Shown: piece by piece, positions 7,768 through 18,168 of the stretch
Layout: every line of letters begins with the position of its first letter
Position numbering within the stretch: the first letter of the stretch is position 1
DNA from: Myxococcales bacterium
Lineage (GTDB): Bacteria; Lernaellota; Lernaellaia; Lernaellales; Lernaellaceae
Assembly (NCBI GenBank): GCA_012517325.1
Contig: JAAYVF010000023.1
Coordinates: 1-32,500 of the forward strand
Length of the DNA stretch: 32,500 bases
Direction of reading: 5' to 3'
Notes under the pieces: generated by a model
What the model was told of the DNA's origin: nothing
The model's input: the letters and a program-made list of their open reading frames with translations, nothing else
Database searches by the model: none
Program-made: the position numbers and the translations under genes

Positions 7768-8754
7768 ATGCAACGTTTTGAAATGTCGGCGATTTTTCTT
7801 CTCCTGCTCGCGGCCGTTTCGCTGCTGGGCGTCCAGATTCAGAATATCGGCCACCGCGGTTCGGGGACCAATCAGGCCGACAACCCCTTGCCGGAAAATA
7901 CGATTCCGAGTTTCTTGCAAGCGGTGGCGGACGGCGCGGACATGATCGAACTGGATGTCCTGCTGACCGCCGACGACGAACTGGTGGTGATTCACGACGC
8001 CACGCTGGACCGCACCACCGATTGCACCGGGCGGGTGGTCGAGAAGAATCTTTCGGAAATCGTCGTCTGCGACGCGGCGGAAGGCACATCGCTGGAAGGA
8101 ACGGGCGTGACCCTCCCGACGCTCGCCGAGGTCTTCGCGGCCGTCGCCCTCCCGGTGAACGTGGAAATCAAATCCGACGACGTCGGCGGGGCGTACACGG
8201 CCGAACACATCGCCGCGCGGGTGCATGAGGTCGTCGAGGCGGCCGGGGCGACGAATCGCGTGTTGATTTCAAGTTTTTCGCTGGCGGTTTGCGAGGCGGC
8301 GAAGGCCGCCGGCGATCTGCCGGTCGCCTTCCTGACCAGCGAACTGAACCTGCAGGCCCAGATCGACGCTGCCGTGACGGCCGGGCTCGACGGCATCCAC
8401 CCCCAGGCCACGCTCACCTTCAAAACGCACGTCGATTACGCGCACGAGCAGGGCTTGTTCATCAACGTCTGGACGGTCGACGGCGCGCTGGCGATGCAGG
8501 CCAATATGGCCAAGGGTCCGGACGGCATCATCACCAACGACGTGGACATCCTCGCGGGTTTGCTGGAAACCGACGACGACACCGCCGACGACGACACTAC
8601 CGCCGACGACGATGATGACGACAATGACGATAACGATGATAATGATGACAATGACGATAATGATGATAATGACGACAACGACGATAACGACACCGCCACT
8701 GTTGATGATGACGACGATGACGATGATGACAACGATTCCGGCTGCGGGTGCTGA
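7768..8754 (+). CDS. Secreted glycerophosphodiester phosphodiesterase with Asp/Asn-rich tail ending SGCGC
   Basis: 328 residues. A hydrophobic N-terminus (SAIFLLLLAAVSLLGV) suggests export. The GDPD TIM-barrel signature is complete: H29-R30 in NIGHRGSG, E43 in PENTIPSFL, E61 and D63 in MIELDVLLTAD, and H76 in VVIHDATLDRTT; late strands appear in LPVNVEIKS and LFINVWTVDG. The enzyme would hydrolyse glycerophosphodiesters to glycerol-3-phosphate and an alcohol, outside the cytoplasm. The domain ends near residue 268. It is followed by about 58 residues of almost only Asp, Asn and Thr, including eight consecutive DDN triplets, and then SGCGC. Such a tail suggests a surface or calcium-binding stalk with a terminal cysteine anchor, which is inference. 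The start could also be M6; GAAAGGA precedes M1 by about 10 bases. Confidence 0.88.
   Translation: MQRFEMSAIFLLLLAAVSLLGVQIQNIGHRGSGTNQADNPLPENTIPSFLQAVADGADMIELDVLLTADDELVVIHDATLDRTTDCTGRVVEKNLSEIVVCDAAEGTSLEGTGVTLPTLAEVFAAVALPVNVEIKSDDVGGAYTAEHIAARVHEVVEAAGATNRVLISSFSLAVCEAAKAAGDLPVAFLTSELNLQAQIDAAVTAGLDGIHPQATLTFKTHVDYAHEQGLFINVWTVDGALAMQANMAKGPDGIITNDVDILAGLLETDDDTADDDTTADDDDDDNDDNDDNDDNDDNDDNDDNDDNDTATVDDDDDDDDDNDSGCGC
8617..8688 (+). repeat. Low-complexity 9-bp repeat, eight DDN units
   Basis: Eight tandem GAY-GAY-AAY units encode Asp-Asp-Asn. The third codon positions vary between T and C from unit to unit, so the protein repeat is conserved more strictly than the DNA repeat. Confidence 0.9.
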
Positions 8755-8796
8755 AAAAAGACCGGCCGCCGCATCTTGCCAAAACGCCGACGTGGG

Positions 8797-8825
8797 TTAA
8801 CTTTCTAGAGTGAATCCGGTATATT
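8797..8825 (+). promoter_or_regulatory. Candidate sigma-70 promoter for the GAPDH-like gene
   Basis: TTAACT (8797-8802), a 17-base spacer and TATATT (8820-8825). It predicts a start near 8832 and a leader of about 65 bases containing the 8843-8854 palindrome. Confidence 0.6.
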
Positions 8826-8842
8826 GTTTTCGTGGGCTTGTC

Positions 8843-8854
8843 CGGTTGCAACCG
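8843..8854. promoter_or_regulatory. Perfect 12-bp palindrome CGGTTGCAACCG in the GAPDH-like gene leader
   Basis: The palindrome lies 18 bases past the -10 box and 44 bases before the ATG at 8898. Its position suits a repressor operator. No regulator is identified. Confidence 0.4.
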
Positions 8855-8897
8855 AAAACCAACTTAATATTCATTGGTTAGGTGGAGGAGTGTCGAT

Positions 8898-10052
8898 ATG
8901 TCTCCCAAAAAGAAACAAGCTGAGACGAAGGCGGCGGGACTAGGCGGAAACGGCGAATACGAACGCATTCAACGCGACGTGCTGGTCGTCGGGGTCGGCA
9001 CCATCGGCGAGCCGCTGACGCGCCTGCTGCTGGCGCACCGCGAGCAACTGGGCATCGGCAACGTGTATTTCGCCAAGTTCAACCCCACCGACCTAGGCAC
9101 GGTCAAACTCCTCAAAGAAGCCGGCGGCAAGTTCGTGATCTGGAAAGATACCGAAATGCACTTCGAGCACATTTTCGCGCAGGCGGGCCTGACGATCGAC
9201 GGCACGATCGAGGACGCGTTGAAGCGCGTGGCCGTCGTGGCCGATTGCACCAACCGCGGCAACCGCCTGAAGGAAGAGCATTACTCGCGCACCAATTACC
9301 CGATCGGTTTTCTCGCGCAGGGCAGCGAGGAGGGCTTTGGCCATCCCTTCGCCTTCGGCGTGAACGACGCCACGCTCGTCCCGGGCAAGGACAAATACCT
9401 GCAAGTCGTGTCCTGCAACACGCACAATATCCTGGCGGTGTTGCGGTTGGCGCGCACGGTCGGCGAGGAAATCCTCGACAGCGATTTCGTGCTGATGCGC
9501 CGGATGAACGACATCAGCCAATCGGGCTCGGCGATCGCGTCGCCTTCCGTCGATAAGGTGAAAAACGACAAGTACCCGGGCTATGGCAGCCACCAGGCTT
9601 TCGACGCGGCGCGGGTGATGCGAACCATGGAAGTCGAGCTGCAAGGCCGGATCCATTCGACGGCGCTGAAGCTCAACAACCAGCTCATGCACCTCAACCG
9701 GTTTCGGGTGAAGGTGAAGAAGCACGTCAAATTGTCCGACGTGGTCGACGCGATCAGGGCCGATCAACTGTTGTCGCTCAGCTATTTGCGCGACATGAAC
9801 CTGGTGTTTTCCAAGGGCCGCGACCACGGGTTCCACGGCCGGATCTTCAACCAGGCGGTGCTCATCGCCGATTCGCTCGAGGTGTCGCCGGACGGCCACG
9901 AAATCTACGGCGCCTGCTTCACCCCGCAGGACGGCAACAGCCTGCTGACCAGCGTCGCCGCCGTCTCCTGGTTCTTCAACCCGAAAAACTACAAGGAAAA
10001 GATGAAAGCGCTGGCGGGCTATCTCGAACGATTCCACGTGATTTACGCCTAG
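8898..10052 (+). CDS. Archaeal-type (type II) glyceraldehyde-3-phosphate dehydrogenase-like protein
   Basis: 384 residues from ATG 8898, which has GGAGGAG about eight bases upstream; an in-frame start at 8874 is less likely. The N-terminal Rossmann motif is VLVVGVGTIGEPLTRLLL. The catalytic centre is VSCNTHNILAVLR with C173 as nucleophile, equivalent to the SCNTTGL stretch of archaeal GAPDH. RRMNDISQSGSAIASP matches the archaeal RRxxDP region, and HSTALKLNNQLMHLNRFRVKV matches the strand carrying the catalytic His. Family members are near 340 residues; this one has a Lys-rich N-terminal extension of about 25 residues. It should oxidise glyceraldehyde-3-phosphate with NAD(P), in the cytoplasm. 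The sequence is clearly diverged, so the exact substrate is less certain than the fold. It stands alone between a promoter and a terminator. Confidence 0.72.
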   Translation: MSPKKKQAETKAAGLGGNGEYERIQRDVLVVGVGTIGEPLTRLLLAHREQLGIGNVYFAKFNPTDLGTVKLLKEAGGKFVIWKDTEMHFEHIFAQAGLTIDGTIEDALKRVAVVADCTNRGNRLKEEHYSRTNYPIGFLAQGSEEGFGHPFAFGVNDATLVPGKDKYLQVVSCNTHNILAVLRLARTVGEEILDSDFVLMRRMNDISQSGSAIASPSVDKVKNDKYPGYGSHQAFDAARVMRTMEVELQGRIHSTALKLNNQLMHLNRFRVKVKKHVKLSDVVDAIRADQLLSLSYLRDMNLVFSKGRDHGFHGRIFNQAVLIADSLEVSPDGHEIYGACFTPQDGNSLLTSVAAVSWFFNPKNYKEKMKALAGYLERFHVIYA

Positions 10053-10068
10053 GCGAGAATCAACAACG

Positions 10069-10102
10069 GCGAGGCGGGCGCGAGTTCGCCTCGCTATTTT
10101 TT
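10069..10102. terminator. Bidirectional rho-independent terminator
   Basis: GCGAGGCG (10069-10076) pairs with CGCCTCGC (10087-10094) and is followed on the plus strand by a TATTTTTTT run. It serves the GAPDH-like gene and touches the stop of the convergent membrane-protein gene. Confidence 0.8.
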
Positions 10103-10759
10103 TACGTTGCTCAACCGGAGGTATTCGGCGAAGACTTCTTCGTCGCTCCGACCCGCGGCGCGCAGGGCGTCGAGCTGCTCCTGGATTTCCGGCGCGATCG
10201 CCGGCTCGGCCGCCCGCCGTTTTCGTTCGGCCGCCATTTTTTTCAGTTGCACGAGCGGATCCCGCGCGTTCCAGCGTTCGACCCAGTCGATCTCGGGTTG
10301 CCGGTACCGCGGGCTTTTGGCGCGCAGTTGCGCCTGCAACTCGGCGATCTTGCCGGGCATGTCGCTGAAATGGATGTGTAAGGGCTTTTTCCGATCCGCC
10401 AGATGGATGTGCAAGGCGGGCGCCTTGGATTTCGAATAAACGACGCCGAAGCGGCGGAAACGAGGCCCGGTGTCGATCGCTTTGATGGACAAGGATTCGA
10501 TTTGGTCCCAAGGGATCAATTCGGATTGCAGCCCATCGTGATTGAGCAGGCCGTTCTCACGGACCTCCGCGCCCTTCCAGTAGCGAAAGGTGCGATAGAG
10601 GCCGAAACCGGCCAGCAGCAGAAAGAACAGCACGCCGGATAAAAGAACGGCCGCGACCCCCAGCAGGATGAAATCCGCGGCGTCGTTCAAGGAAAATTCG
10701 AATCCAAGCCAGATGGCGCAAATCGCCAGGCAGGCCAGATAGATCACGAGTTTTTTCAT
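10094..10759 (-). CDS. Two-pass membrane protein of unknown function
   Basis: 221 residues. Two hydrophobic helices occupy residues about 4-20 and 30-54 (FILLGVAAVLLSGVLFFLLLAGFGLY). A cytoplasmic part follows whose first section (ENGLLNHDGLQSELIPWDQIESLSIKAI, then LHIHLADRKKPLHIHF) has the strand pattern of PH-like domains of bacterial membrane proteins. The last 60 residues are charged and helical. The ATG is 12 bases after the stop of the giant sensor kinase on the same strand, so the two are probably co-transcribed, but no functional link is visible. I do not recognise a named family. Confidence 0.7.
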   Translation of the reverse strand: MKKLVIYLACLAICAIWLGFEFSLNDAADFILLGVAAVLLSGVLFFLLLAGFGLYRTFRYWKGAEVRENGLLNHDGLQSELIPWDQIESLSIKAIDTGPRFRRFGVVYSKSKAPALHIHLADRKKPLHIHFSDMPGKIAELQAQLRAKSPRYRQPEIDWVERWNARDPLVQLKKMAAERKRRAAEPAIAPEIQEQLDALRAAGRSDEEVFAEYLRLSNVKK

Positions 10760-10771
10760 GCCGCAGCGCCC

Positions 10772-13700
10772 CTATTTGCCGTCGAGCACTTCCCGCACTT
10801 TGCGCACCAGGCTGTCGATGGCAAAGGGCTTTTGCAGGAAGTTGGTGCCTTCATCGAGCACGCCGTGATGGGCGATGGCGTTTTCGGTGTAGCCCGACAT
10901 ATAGAGTACGCGCAGACCCGGCCGCAAGGAAAGGATTTTTTCGTACAACTGCCGGCCGTTCATGTTCGGCATCACCACGTCGGTCAGCAGCAGGTCGAAG
11001 CGAACGGCGGGATCCTCGGCCAGCAAATAGGCCCGGCCGCCGTGGTCGACCGCGATCACCTTGTACCCCTGCCGCTCCAGCACCTTCTGGGCGAGGTTGC
11101 GCACCATGTCCTCGTCCTCGACCAGCAGGATGGTTTCCGTTCCGGTCGGTAAAGCGGCCTGGATTCCCTTGGCGACGGATTCGACCTTGCCGGTAACCCG
11201 CGGCAGGTAGATTTTGAACACGGTGCCGACGCCGATTTCCGAATAGACGTTGATGAAACCGCTGTTTTGCCGGACGATGCCGTAGATCATCGACAGGCCG
11301 AGGCCGGTGCCCTTGCCTTTTTCCTTGGTGGTGAAAAACGGCTCGAACAGGTGCGCCTGGATTTCCGGCGACATGCCGCACCCGTCATCGCTGACGGCCA
11401 GTTGGATATACGCGCCCGGTTTGACGTCCAGATGACCGCGGGCGTATTCCTCGTCGATCTCGGCGTTGGCGGTTTCGATCGTCAGCTTGCCGCCGTCGGG
11501 CATGGCGTCGCGCGCGTTGACGGCCAGATTGATGATGACCTGTTCGATTTGGTGCGGATCGACTTTCACCGAGCCCAGGTCTTTCGCCGGCCGGAAAACG
11601 AGCTCGATATCCTCGCCGATGAGCCGTTTGAGCATCTTGGTCGCGCCGGCCAGCAATTCGTTGAGGTCGATCACCCGAGGGTCGATGACCTGCTTGCGGC
11701 TGAAGGCCAGCAACTGGGCGGTCAGCGAAGCCGCTCGCTGGGCCGCCTTCTGGATTTCCGACAGATCGGCGTGCATCGGATCGCCCTGGCGCAAATCGCC
11801 CATTAGGATTTCGGTGTAACCGGAGATGCTCGTCAGCAGGTTGTTGAAGTCGTGCGCCACGCCGCCGGCTAGCCGCCCCACGGCTTCCATCTTCATTGCC
11901 TGGCGCAACTGATTTTCCAGCTTGTCCTTTTCCTGTTCGGCCTGCCGGCGATCTCTGACCGCGAAAGCCAGCGAAACCAATGAGGCCATGTTGATTGCGA
12001 ATTGTTCTTCGTCCTGTGCCCATTGACGCGGCTGATCGACCGCTTCGAAACTCAACAACCCGCCCATCCGCCCCTGCAGCCAGATCGGCGCATCCAGAAG
12101 CGAGCAGATGCGGTTGTCCCGGTGGTAGGATTCCGGAACCTCGCGCGTCCGCGGGTCCGTGTAAACATCCGTGGCGGCAATGACCTGGCCAAGCTGATGC
12201 GCCTGCGTATAAGAAGGAAAATCACGACAATCGTAGGCTTGGCCCTGGGAGTGTCGCCGGGGGCTGCGCTCAAAAAGGTCGACACACTCGAGGCGCTGAT
12301 AGTCCTCTGAATACAACCACACGCTGACCCGCTCGGTGGCCATGATTTCCGCGCAGGCCTCGGTCAACTCCTGCAGCGATTTATCGAGATTGCCTTGAAA
12401 AAGCGAACCCTCTTGCATGAGCGAAAGCACGAGCGTCGTCTGGCGCAGGAGCATTTGCTCGCGCCGGACCATTTCCGCGGCGGCGCGTTTTTCCTCGGTG
12501 ATGTCGCGCATGATCGCCGAGAAGAACTCGATCGATCCGTCGAAGGCCGGGTGGGATAGAATGACTTGCGAAACGGGAATTTCCCGCCCGTCGTGATGTT
12601 GAATCGCCGATTCGCTTTTCCAGACACCGTCGCGGGCGGCGGTCGGAAAGGCTTCGGTCGTGATCATTTTCGTGGCCCAGGCCGGATGAACGTCGGCAAC
12701 CTGATGCTCGGCAACTCTTTCATCCGCGGCCCAGCCAAGCATTTGCTTGCCGGCCGGATTCAAATAGGTGAGCTGGCTGTCCGGCGTGGCCATCGCCACC
12801 AGGTCGGTCGTGCTTTCCAGGATGGCGGTGAGGCGCGCTTTTTCTTCCTCGGCCTGTTTTCGTTGGCTGATATCGGAGTGAGTGCCGATCACCCGCAACG
12901 GCTTGCCGTCCGGCGTCCAACTGATCACCTTGCCACGGTCTAGAATCCATTTGTAGGTTCCGTCCTTGCAGCGCATCCGATACTCACTGACATAAGTCAG
13001 TGATTGACCCGCCAAATGCTGGTCGAGATCGCGATAAACGTGCTCGCGATCCATCGGGTGAACCAGTCGATCCCAGGCGGAAAAATCCTCTCCGAACTCG
13101 TCATCCTCATAACCCAACATCCGTTTCAATTGACTCGAAAAGAGAACCTGATTGGTTTGGGCGTTCCAATCCCAGACGCCGTCGCCGGCGCCCTCGAGGG
13201 CGTACTGCCACCGTTCCTCGCTTTCCCGAAGCGCGATCTCGGCCCGTTTGCGCTCGGTGATGTCCAGAGCCGTAAAAGTGATGCTTACGGAGGGGTCTCC
13301 CGGGGACATCGGCGTCAACGACAATAAAATATCGATGATACTGCCGTCCTTTCGACGGCAGCGGATTTCCTGCGTTCCGGTGCCTTTTTGGGCAATTTGG
13401 CGGAATAACACCTCACCGGTGAGCTGGGCCTCCTCGATCGTCGGATATAACATTTGAACATTTTGTCCGATTAGCTCTTCTTGCGAATAACCGGTTATTT
13501 CGCAGAGGCGTTGGTTGACTTCCTGGAAGATCTGGTTGCGTGTCACGCCGATGCCCGTGGGCGCCACGCGGAAGATGCTTTGCAGCCGTTCCTGGCTTTC
13601 GCGCAATGCCGTCTCGGCGCGTTTGCGCTCGGTAATGTCGCGGATCAATCCCAGGGTGCCGACGGATTGTTCGCCGGCCTGCGCCAGCGAACCGCTCACT

Positions 13701-16700
13701 TCGCCGTTGAACGTGCCGCCATCCTTTCGTTTGATGAGCAATTCCAGCCGGGTGGTGCGCTTACCCGTAGCCATGGCTTCCCGAAATTTTTCCATGGCGA
13801 TCGGAATCTGATCCGCGGGCAGAAATTCGGGGAACACCCGGCCGATCATTTCTTCGGGTCGCCAACCGAAGATGTTTGTCGCCGAAGGAGTAATGTAGGT
13901 GACCTTGCCTTCATCGTCGGTGGTATAGAGCACATCTTCCAATTGCTCGGCCATGTCGCGGAACTTTTGTTCGCTTTGGCGAATTCGCTCCTCGGCGATC
14001 AGCCGTTCGGTGATGTCCAGGAAAAGCGCCGTCATGGTGTCGGCGCCGGAATGAAAAGCGTAGACCTCATAGGCGCCGTGAATCTGATTGTCGCGGTAAG
14101 TGACGGATGAGGTTTGCCAAAGGCCGCCGTTTTTCGCGATCTCGCGATAACGCGTGGGTATTTCCGTCTCGATCAAGGGTGGAAACGCCTCCTCGATGGT
14201 CTTGCCGATAAATGGTTGGTGATCCAAGCCCAGGATGCGGTTGGCGGCCGGGTTGGCGCCGGTGAAGATCAGACGGCCGTCCGCTTCCAAGCGGTACATG
14301 TGCATTCCCATCGGCGAGGCCTCGACAATGCTGCGGAAGCGTTCCTCGCTTTCGCGCAAAGCGTTTTCGGCCCGTTTGCGATCGGTGATATCCAACGCGG
14401 TGAAAATGACGCCTTTGGCGAGATCCCGCGGATCCATCGGTGTCGAGACCAGCCAGATGTCCATGATCGAGCCGTCCTTGCGCCGCCAGCGCGTTTCCAC
14501 GGCGCCGGTTCCTTGCGCGGCGATCTGGCGATATTTTTCCGTGCCGACGTACTCAAATTCTTCCTGGGTCGGGTACAAAAGGCGGGCGCTTTGCCCGAGG
14601 AGTTCCTCCGGCGTGTAGCCGGTCATTTCGCAGAGGCGCTGGTTGACCTCAAAATTGATTCGGTTCCGAACCAACCCGATACCGGTGGGCGCCACGCGGA
14701 AGATGCTTTGCAATTGTTCCCGGCTTTCACGAAGCGCCGTCTCGACTTGCTTGCGTTCGGTGATGTCGCGAATCAGGCTGATGAAATAGCGGGGATTGCC
14801 GTCGGCGTCGCGCAGGGTCGAGGAGTGTGCTTCGACCAGCGCCCGGCCGCCGTTTTTCAGGCGGATGCGATATTCCATGGTTTCGGAATGTCCGCTGTTC
14901 AGCGACCGGGCAATGTTGGCGGCTACTTTCCGGCGATCTTCCTCGTCCAACAGGTCCATGATGTTTTTCATGTCGGCCAGCAATTCCTCGACCGTTTCCA
15001 CGCCGTAGAGCAGCGGCGCTTGCCGGCTGGCGGAAAGGATATTGCCTTGCAGGTCGTACACCAGGATCGGATCGGGCGAAGCTTCGACCAGCGCGCGATA
15101 CCACTCTTCGCTTTCTTTCAAGGCTTGCGCGGCTCGTTTACGTTCGGAAATGTCGCGGGACAGGCCGTGCACTTCCACTTTGCCGGTGTGCGGATTTTGA
15201 TAAAAAGTGGTGGCGATTTCGGTCCAGATCGCCGTCCCATCCTTGTGTGGTTGTTCGATTTCATCGCGATAGGTGTGATCCGGCGGCACCTTTCCGGAAA
15301 GATAGTCGCTGACTCGTTGCCGAAGCACTGCCGTCCACTTTTCCCTTTCCTCCGGTTGGAAGGAGAATTCCAACGGCTGGGCGATAATCTCTTCCGGGGT
15401 ATAGCCCAGCAGTTTCTTAATGGAGGGGCTGACATAGAGAAAACGCATGCTTTCCGTATCCAGCGACCAGACGATGTCGTTGATCCGTTCGGTCAGCTCG
15501 CGGTACTTGTTTTCGCTTTCGCGCAGTTCTTGCTCGGCTTTGCGGCGCTCGGTGATATCCGAAAAAATCGTAAAAACGCGATAGGGGGTCGATTCGCCGG
15601 GCAGGAATTCGGGCATCGCGTCGATGAGGATCCAGCGCATTTCGTTGAATTGCGGCTGAAACACGGCCATCGTCTTGCCGAGAAGCGGTTTGCCGGTTCG
15701 CAGGGCGACCATCGACGGGTGCTCTTCGCCCGGAATCGGCATGCCGTCCTCGTGAATGGAACGCCAGGCGGGATCGATGGATTTGCGGCCTTGCAATTGC
15801 TCCAGGGACAGACCGAGAATTTTTTCGGCGGCGGGATTGGCATTGGTGATCCGCCCTTCGGCATCCTGAAAAACAATGCCTTGTTCCATGAATTGGAAGA
15901 GCGTGCGATAGTCTTCCTCGCTACGACGCAACGCCGCTTCCGCTTTTTTACGCGCCGTGATGTCCTCATGCTGGAAAATGGCGTGTTTGACGCGGCCGGA
16001 CGCGTCCAGTACAGGGGTCACATTGACTTCGATGATGATATCCACGGTTTTTTGAAATTGGAGAGATCGCAGGGTGCCGCTGTTCCAAACCAGGGGAAAC
16101 CGAACCACTTCCCCTTTTTCGTAGACCCGCCGGATCAGCGGCATGAACCCCTGTTCCTCGACGATGTTGTCCTGAAAGATATTGTACTGGCCGAGGACTT
16201 CGTCGGCGGTGATGTTCAGTAATTTGCAGCAGGCTTTGTTGATACGGATCAGGGAGCCTTGCGCGTCGGAAATCCACATGGGGAAGGGGCTGTCTTCGAA
16301 AATGCGGTTCAGAAAAACTTCCGACCCGCGCCTCGCTTCCTCGGCCAGCTTGCGGGCGGTGATGTTTCGTTGCACTCCCCAAACGCGCTTGAGCAGGCCG
16401 TTTTCCACGATGCCGCGGTAACTTTCGACGATATAAACGGGCCGGCCGTCGGCCGCAACTTCCTGTTCTTCCCTTTCGGCGATTTTAAAATCGGACGAGC
16501 CGGCCAAATCGGCCATTTGCGCGCCGCAGTTCGGCGCGAACTCGGTGACGAGATGGCCGACCATCTTATCGGGCGGCAAACCGTACATGGCCGATAACGC
16601 GACGTTCACCTCGCCGATGACGGCGCGTTCGGCGATCTGCGTTTCCAGAATTTCCCGCGGCTGATCGATCGCCACCGGTGGATTCAGGTCGATGCGAAAG

Positions 16701-17410
16701 ATGCCCTCGCCGGCGTTGGCGATGAAGTTGCTGTAACGATCCTCGCTCTCCCGCAGTTCTCGTTCGCGTTGCTGAATTTCCCGGTGAGCGCGGCGCTGGA
16801 TAATCAGAAACAGTCCGAAGACCAACACCAGGGTCATCAGGGCGATCGGCAGGGCGATCTGGGAAATGATTTCCCGTTTCCAGGTCGAAGCGTCGATATC
16901 CATGCCGAGCACCGCCACGACGGCGCCGCCATGCGGATCAAGAATGGGCACCAGGGCGCTGACCCAGGTTCCCCACCGGTCGGTGTAAGGGCCTTGCACG
17001 GCGGATTGTCCGGTGTCGAACAAGCGGCGAAAATCGGCCGAGGCTTCGGTATAGGTTTGTCCGGGCGGGGAGTAATCCTTGGAATCGGGGGGCTCGGAAT
17101 CCACCAAGAAGAATACGGCGCCGTCGATGCGGCGGCCGGTCAGATAGATGAAACGGCATTTGGTGTCGATCGACCGAATCAGTGTCAGACGCTCTTTCAG
17201 GTGGAGATAAGTGGATGAATTCAGGTCCGCTTCCGTACCGGTGATCGTTTGGAGTTGGGCGAAATCAATCGTTTGGGCGACCAAACGCCCCTGATCGAGT
17301 AAAACGTCGCGCTGTCGGCGATCGGCGATGCGCGCGGTCCACCAGATGAAAAAAATACCAATAATCAGCATGGCCGTGACCGCAAAGGAAAGCCAATTTT
17401 TTCGCTTCAT
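10772..17410 (-). CDS. Hybrid sensor histidine kinase with eleven PAS domains, GAF and receiver
   Basis: About 2,212 residues from ATG 17410; in-frame starts at 17488 (ATG) and 17527 (TTG) are possible, and no start has a strong Shine-Dalgarno. Order: membrane helix 1 (residues about 7-25), an extracytoplasmic Cache-like sensor of about 155 residues, helix 2 (about 183-203), eleven PAS/PAC units from about 220 to 1640 (most ending in a DITERKRAE-like linker), and a GAF domain (about 1650-1815). The kinase core has the phosphoacceptor H1853 in [12 protein letters not shown]-box [15 protein letters not shown]1 DDGCGM, F-box FEPFFTTK and G2 [10 protein letters not shown]. The C-terminal receiver has phospho-acceptor D2144 in [12 protein letters not shown] and Lys in LQKPF. 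PAS 6 and PAS 9 are near-copies. No DNA-binding output is attached, so it likely signals through phosphotransfer or the receiver. The ligand is unknown. Confidence 0.93.
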   Translation of the reverse strand: MKRKNWLSFAVTAMLIIGIFFIWWTARIADRRQRDVLLDQGRLVAQTIDFAQLQTITGTEADLNSSTYLHLKERLTLIRSIDTKCRFIYLTGRRIDGAVFFLVDSEPPDSKDYSPPGQTYTEASADFRRLFDTGQSAVQGPYTDRWGTWVSALVPILDPHGGAVVAVLGMDIDASTWKREIISQIALPIALMTLVLVFGLFLIIQRRAHREIQQRERELRESEDRYSNFIANAGEGIFRIDLNPPVAIDQPREILETQIAERAVIGEVNVALSAMYGLPPDKMVGHLVTEFAPNCGAQMADLAGSSDFKIAEREEQEVAADGRPVYIVESYRGIVENGLLKRVWGVQRNITARKLAEEARRGSEVFLNRIFEDSPFPMWISDAQGSLIRINKACCKLLNITADEVLGQYNIFQDNIVEEQGFMPLIRRVYEKGEVVRFPLVWNSGTLRSLQFQKTVDIIIEVNVTPVLDASGRVKHAIFQHEDITARKKAEAALRRSEEDYRTLFQFMEQGIVFQDAEGRITNANPAAEKILGLSLEQLQGRKSIDPAWRSIHEDGMPIPGEEHPSMVALRTGKPLLGKTMAVFQPQFNEMRWILIDAMPEFLPGESTPYRVFTIFSDITERRKAEQELRESENKYRELTERINDIVWSLDTESMRFLYVSPSIKKLLGYTPEEIIAQPLEFSFQPEEREKWTAVLRQRVSDYLSGKVPPDHTYRDEIEQPHKDGTAIWTEIATTFYQNPHTGKVEVHGLSRDISERKRAAQALKESEEWYRALVEASPDPILVYDLQGNILSASRQAPLLYGVETVEELLADMKNIMDLLDEEDRRKVAANIARSLNSGHSETMEYRIRLKNGGRALVEAHSSTLRDADGNPRYFISLIRDITERKQVETALRESREQLQSIFRVAPTGIGLVRNRINFEVNQRLCEMTGYTPEELLGQSARLLYPTQEEFEYVGTEKYRQIAAQGTGAVETRWRRKDGSIMDIWLVSTPMDPRDLAKGVIFTALDITDRKRAENALRESEERFRSIVEASPMGMHMYRLEADGRLIFTGANPAANRILGLDHQPFIGKTIEEAFPPLIETEIPTRYREIAKNGGLWQTSSVTYRDNQIHGAYEVYAFHSGADTMTALFLDITERLIAEERIRQSEQKFRDMAEQLEDVLYTTDDEGKVTYITPSATNIFGWRPEEMIGRVFPEFLPADQIPIAMEKFREAMATGKRTTRLELLIKRKDGGTFNGEVSGSLAQAGEQSVGTLGLIRDITERKRAETALRESQERLQSIFRVAPTGIGVTRNQIFQEVNQRLCEITGYSQEELIGQNVQMLYPTIEEAQLTGEVLFRQIAQKGTGTQEIRCRRKDGSIIDILLSLTPMSPGDPSVSITFTALDITERKRAEIALRESEERWQYALEGAGDGVWDWNAQTNQVLFSSQLKRMLGYEDDEFGEDFSAWDRLVHPMDREHVYRDLDQHLAGQSLTYVSEYRMRCKDGTYKWILDRGKVISWTPDGKPLRVIGTHSDISQRKQAEEEKARLTAILESTTDLVAMATPDSQLTYLNPAGKQMLGWAADERVAEHQVADVHPAWATKMITTEAFPTAARDGVWKSESAIQHHDGREIPVSQVILSHPAFDGSIEFFSAIMRDITEEKRAAAEMVRREQMLLRQTTLVLSLMQEGSLFQGNLDKSLQELTEACAEIMATERVSVWLYSEDYQRLECVDLFERSPRRHSQGQAYDCRDFPSYTQAHQLGQVIAATDVYTDPRTREVPESYHRDNRICSLLDAPIWLQGRMGGLLSFEAVDQPRQWAQDEEQFAINMASLVSLAFAVRDRRQAEQEKDKLENQLRQAMKMEAVGRLAGGVAHDFNNLLTSISGYTEILMGDLRQGDPMHADLSEIQKAAQRAASLTAQLLAFSRKQVIDPRVIDLNELLAGATKMLKRLIGEDIELVFRPAKDLGSVKVDPHQIEQVIINLAVNARDAMPDGGKLTIETANAEIDEEYARGHLDVKPGAYIQLAVSDDGCGMSPEIQAHLFEPFFTTKEKGKGTGLGLSMIYGIVRQNSGFINVYSEIGVGTVFKIYLPRVTGKVESVAKGIQAALPTGTETILLVEDEDMVRNLAQKVLERQGYKVIAVDHGGRAYLLAEDPAVRFDLLLTDVVMPNMNGRQLYEKILSLRPGLRVLYMSGYTENAIAHHGVLDEGTNFLQKPFAIDSLVRKVREVLDGK

Positions 17411-17545
17411 TTTTCTCTTTTGGCCTCGCGGACGGAATTTTCTTTTTTTCTGTACTCGAACAAAGGAAGAAAAAGTCTTTTCTCGCATCAAACGACGCCA
17501 TGAATCCAATGATCGGTCGATCCTCAAAAAAGAACCATTAATTGC

Positions 17546-17573
17546 ATTTTACTCTTCTAAACGCGAGACGCAA
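17546..17573 (-). promoter_or_regulatory. Candidate sigma-70 promoter for the sensor kinase
   Basis: On the minus strand TTGCGT (17573-17568), a 16-base spacer and TAAAAT (17551-17546). The surrounding 17400-17580 stretch is more A/T-rich than its neighbours. A transcript would start near 17539. Confidence 0.5.
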
Positions 17574-17676
17574 TTGGATTGCCGGTTCCGCGCCGATTCA
17601 TGCCGGCCGGTCGACCGATGATTTGTCGGCGGTCGACCCGAGGAGAGGGAAATGGCTGACGATCCCCCTGCGGCGA

Positions 17677-18141
17677 TCATTCCGGCATCAAATCATCCGG
17701 CACCTGAACGGCCACCACGCGGCCGCGCGCGCATACGACGCCCTGTGCGGTGAGCGTGGAACTGACCACGACCTTGCGGCCCTTTACCTCCTCGACCTTG
17801 CCGCGCACGATGAGCGGCACTCCGGCCGGTGTCGGTTTCAGGAAGTCCACGTGCAGCGAGGCGGTCAGGAACCGGCGGGGCGGCTGGGTGTCCATTTCCC
17901 GGCCTTCGGCGCGATAGGCGGCGGCCGCCGCGGTGCCGGTGCTGTGGCAATCGATCAACGAGGCGATGAGCCCGCCGTAAATGAAACCCGGAATGGCGAC
18001 GTGCTGTGGCCATGGGGTGAACGTGCAGATCGATTCCTCGCCGTCCCAATAGCTTTTGATTTGCAACCCATGCTCATTGAGGCGGCCGCAACCGTAGCAA
18101 TGGCTGACCGAATCCGGGTAGTAATCCTGAAACGCTTTCAT
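17677..18141 (-). CDS. PaaI-family hotdog-fold thioesterase
   Basis: 154 residues, a normal length for a single hotdog domain. The N-terminal HCYGCGRLNEHGLQIKSYWDG is typical of PaaI-like thioesterases. The hotdog helix is GFIYGGLIASLIDCHSTGTAAAA, and the later strands include ASLHVDFLKPTPAGVPLIVRGKVEEVKGRKVVV. It should hydrolyse an acyl-CoA thioester in the cytoplasm; the acyl group is unknown. GGAGG precedes the ATG by about six bases. It is read in the same direction as the kinase, but a promoter candidate lies between them, so I treat it as a separate unit. Confidence 0.85.
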   Translation of the reverse strand: MKAFQDYYPDSVSHCYGCGRLNEHGLQIKSYWDGEESICTFTPWPQHVAIPGFIYGGLIASLIDCHSTGTAAAAAYRAEGREMDTQPPRRFLTASLHVDFLKPTPAGVPLIVRGKVEEVKGRKVVVSSTLTAQGVVCARGRVVAVQVPDDLMPE

Positions 18142-18168
18142 CCGAACCTCCGGTGTTGAGTGACGCGC

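Noticed and set aside
8572-8750. Asp-rich tract considered as a phase-variable microsatellite
   Set aside because: Codon third positions vary between units, so it is not a perfect DNA repeat prone to slippage; protein-level selection explains it better.
14114-16222. 702-codon plus-strand frame opposite the PAS-rich kinase
   Set aside because: Its apparent periodic repeats simply mirror the repeated PAS units on the other strand.
17651-17752. Small plus-strand frame of 33 codons preceded by GAGGAGAGGG
   Set aside because: The ribosome-binding-like run is good, but the frame is short, overlaps the end of the thioesterase gene antisense and has no other support.
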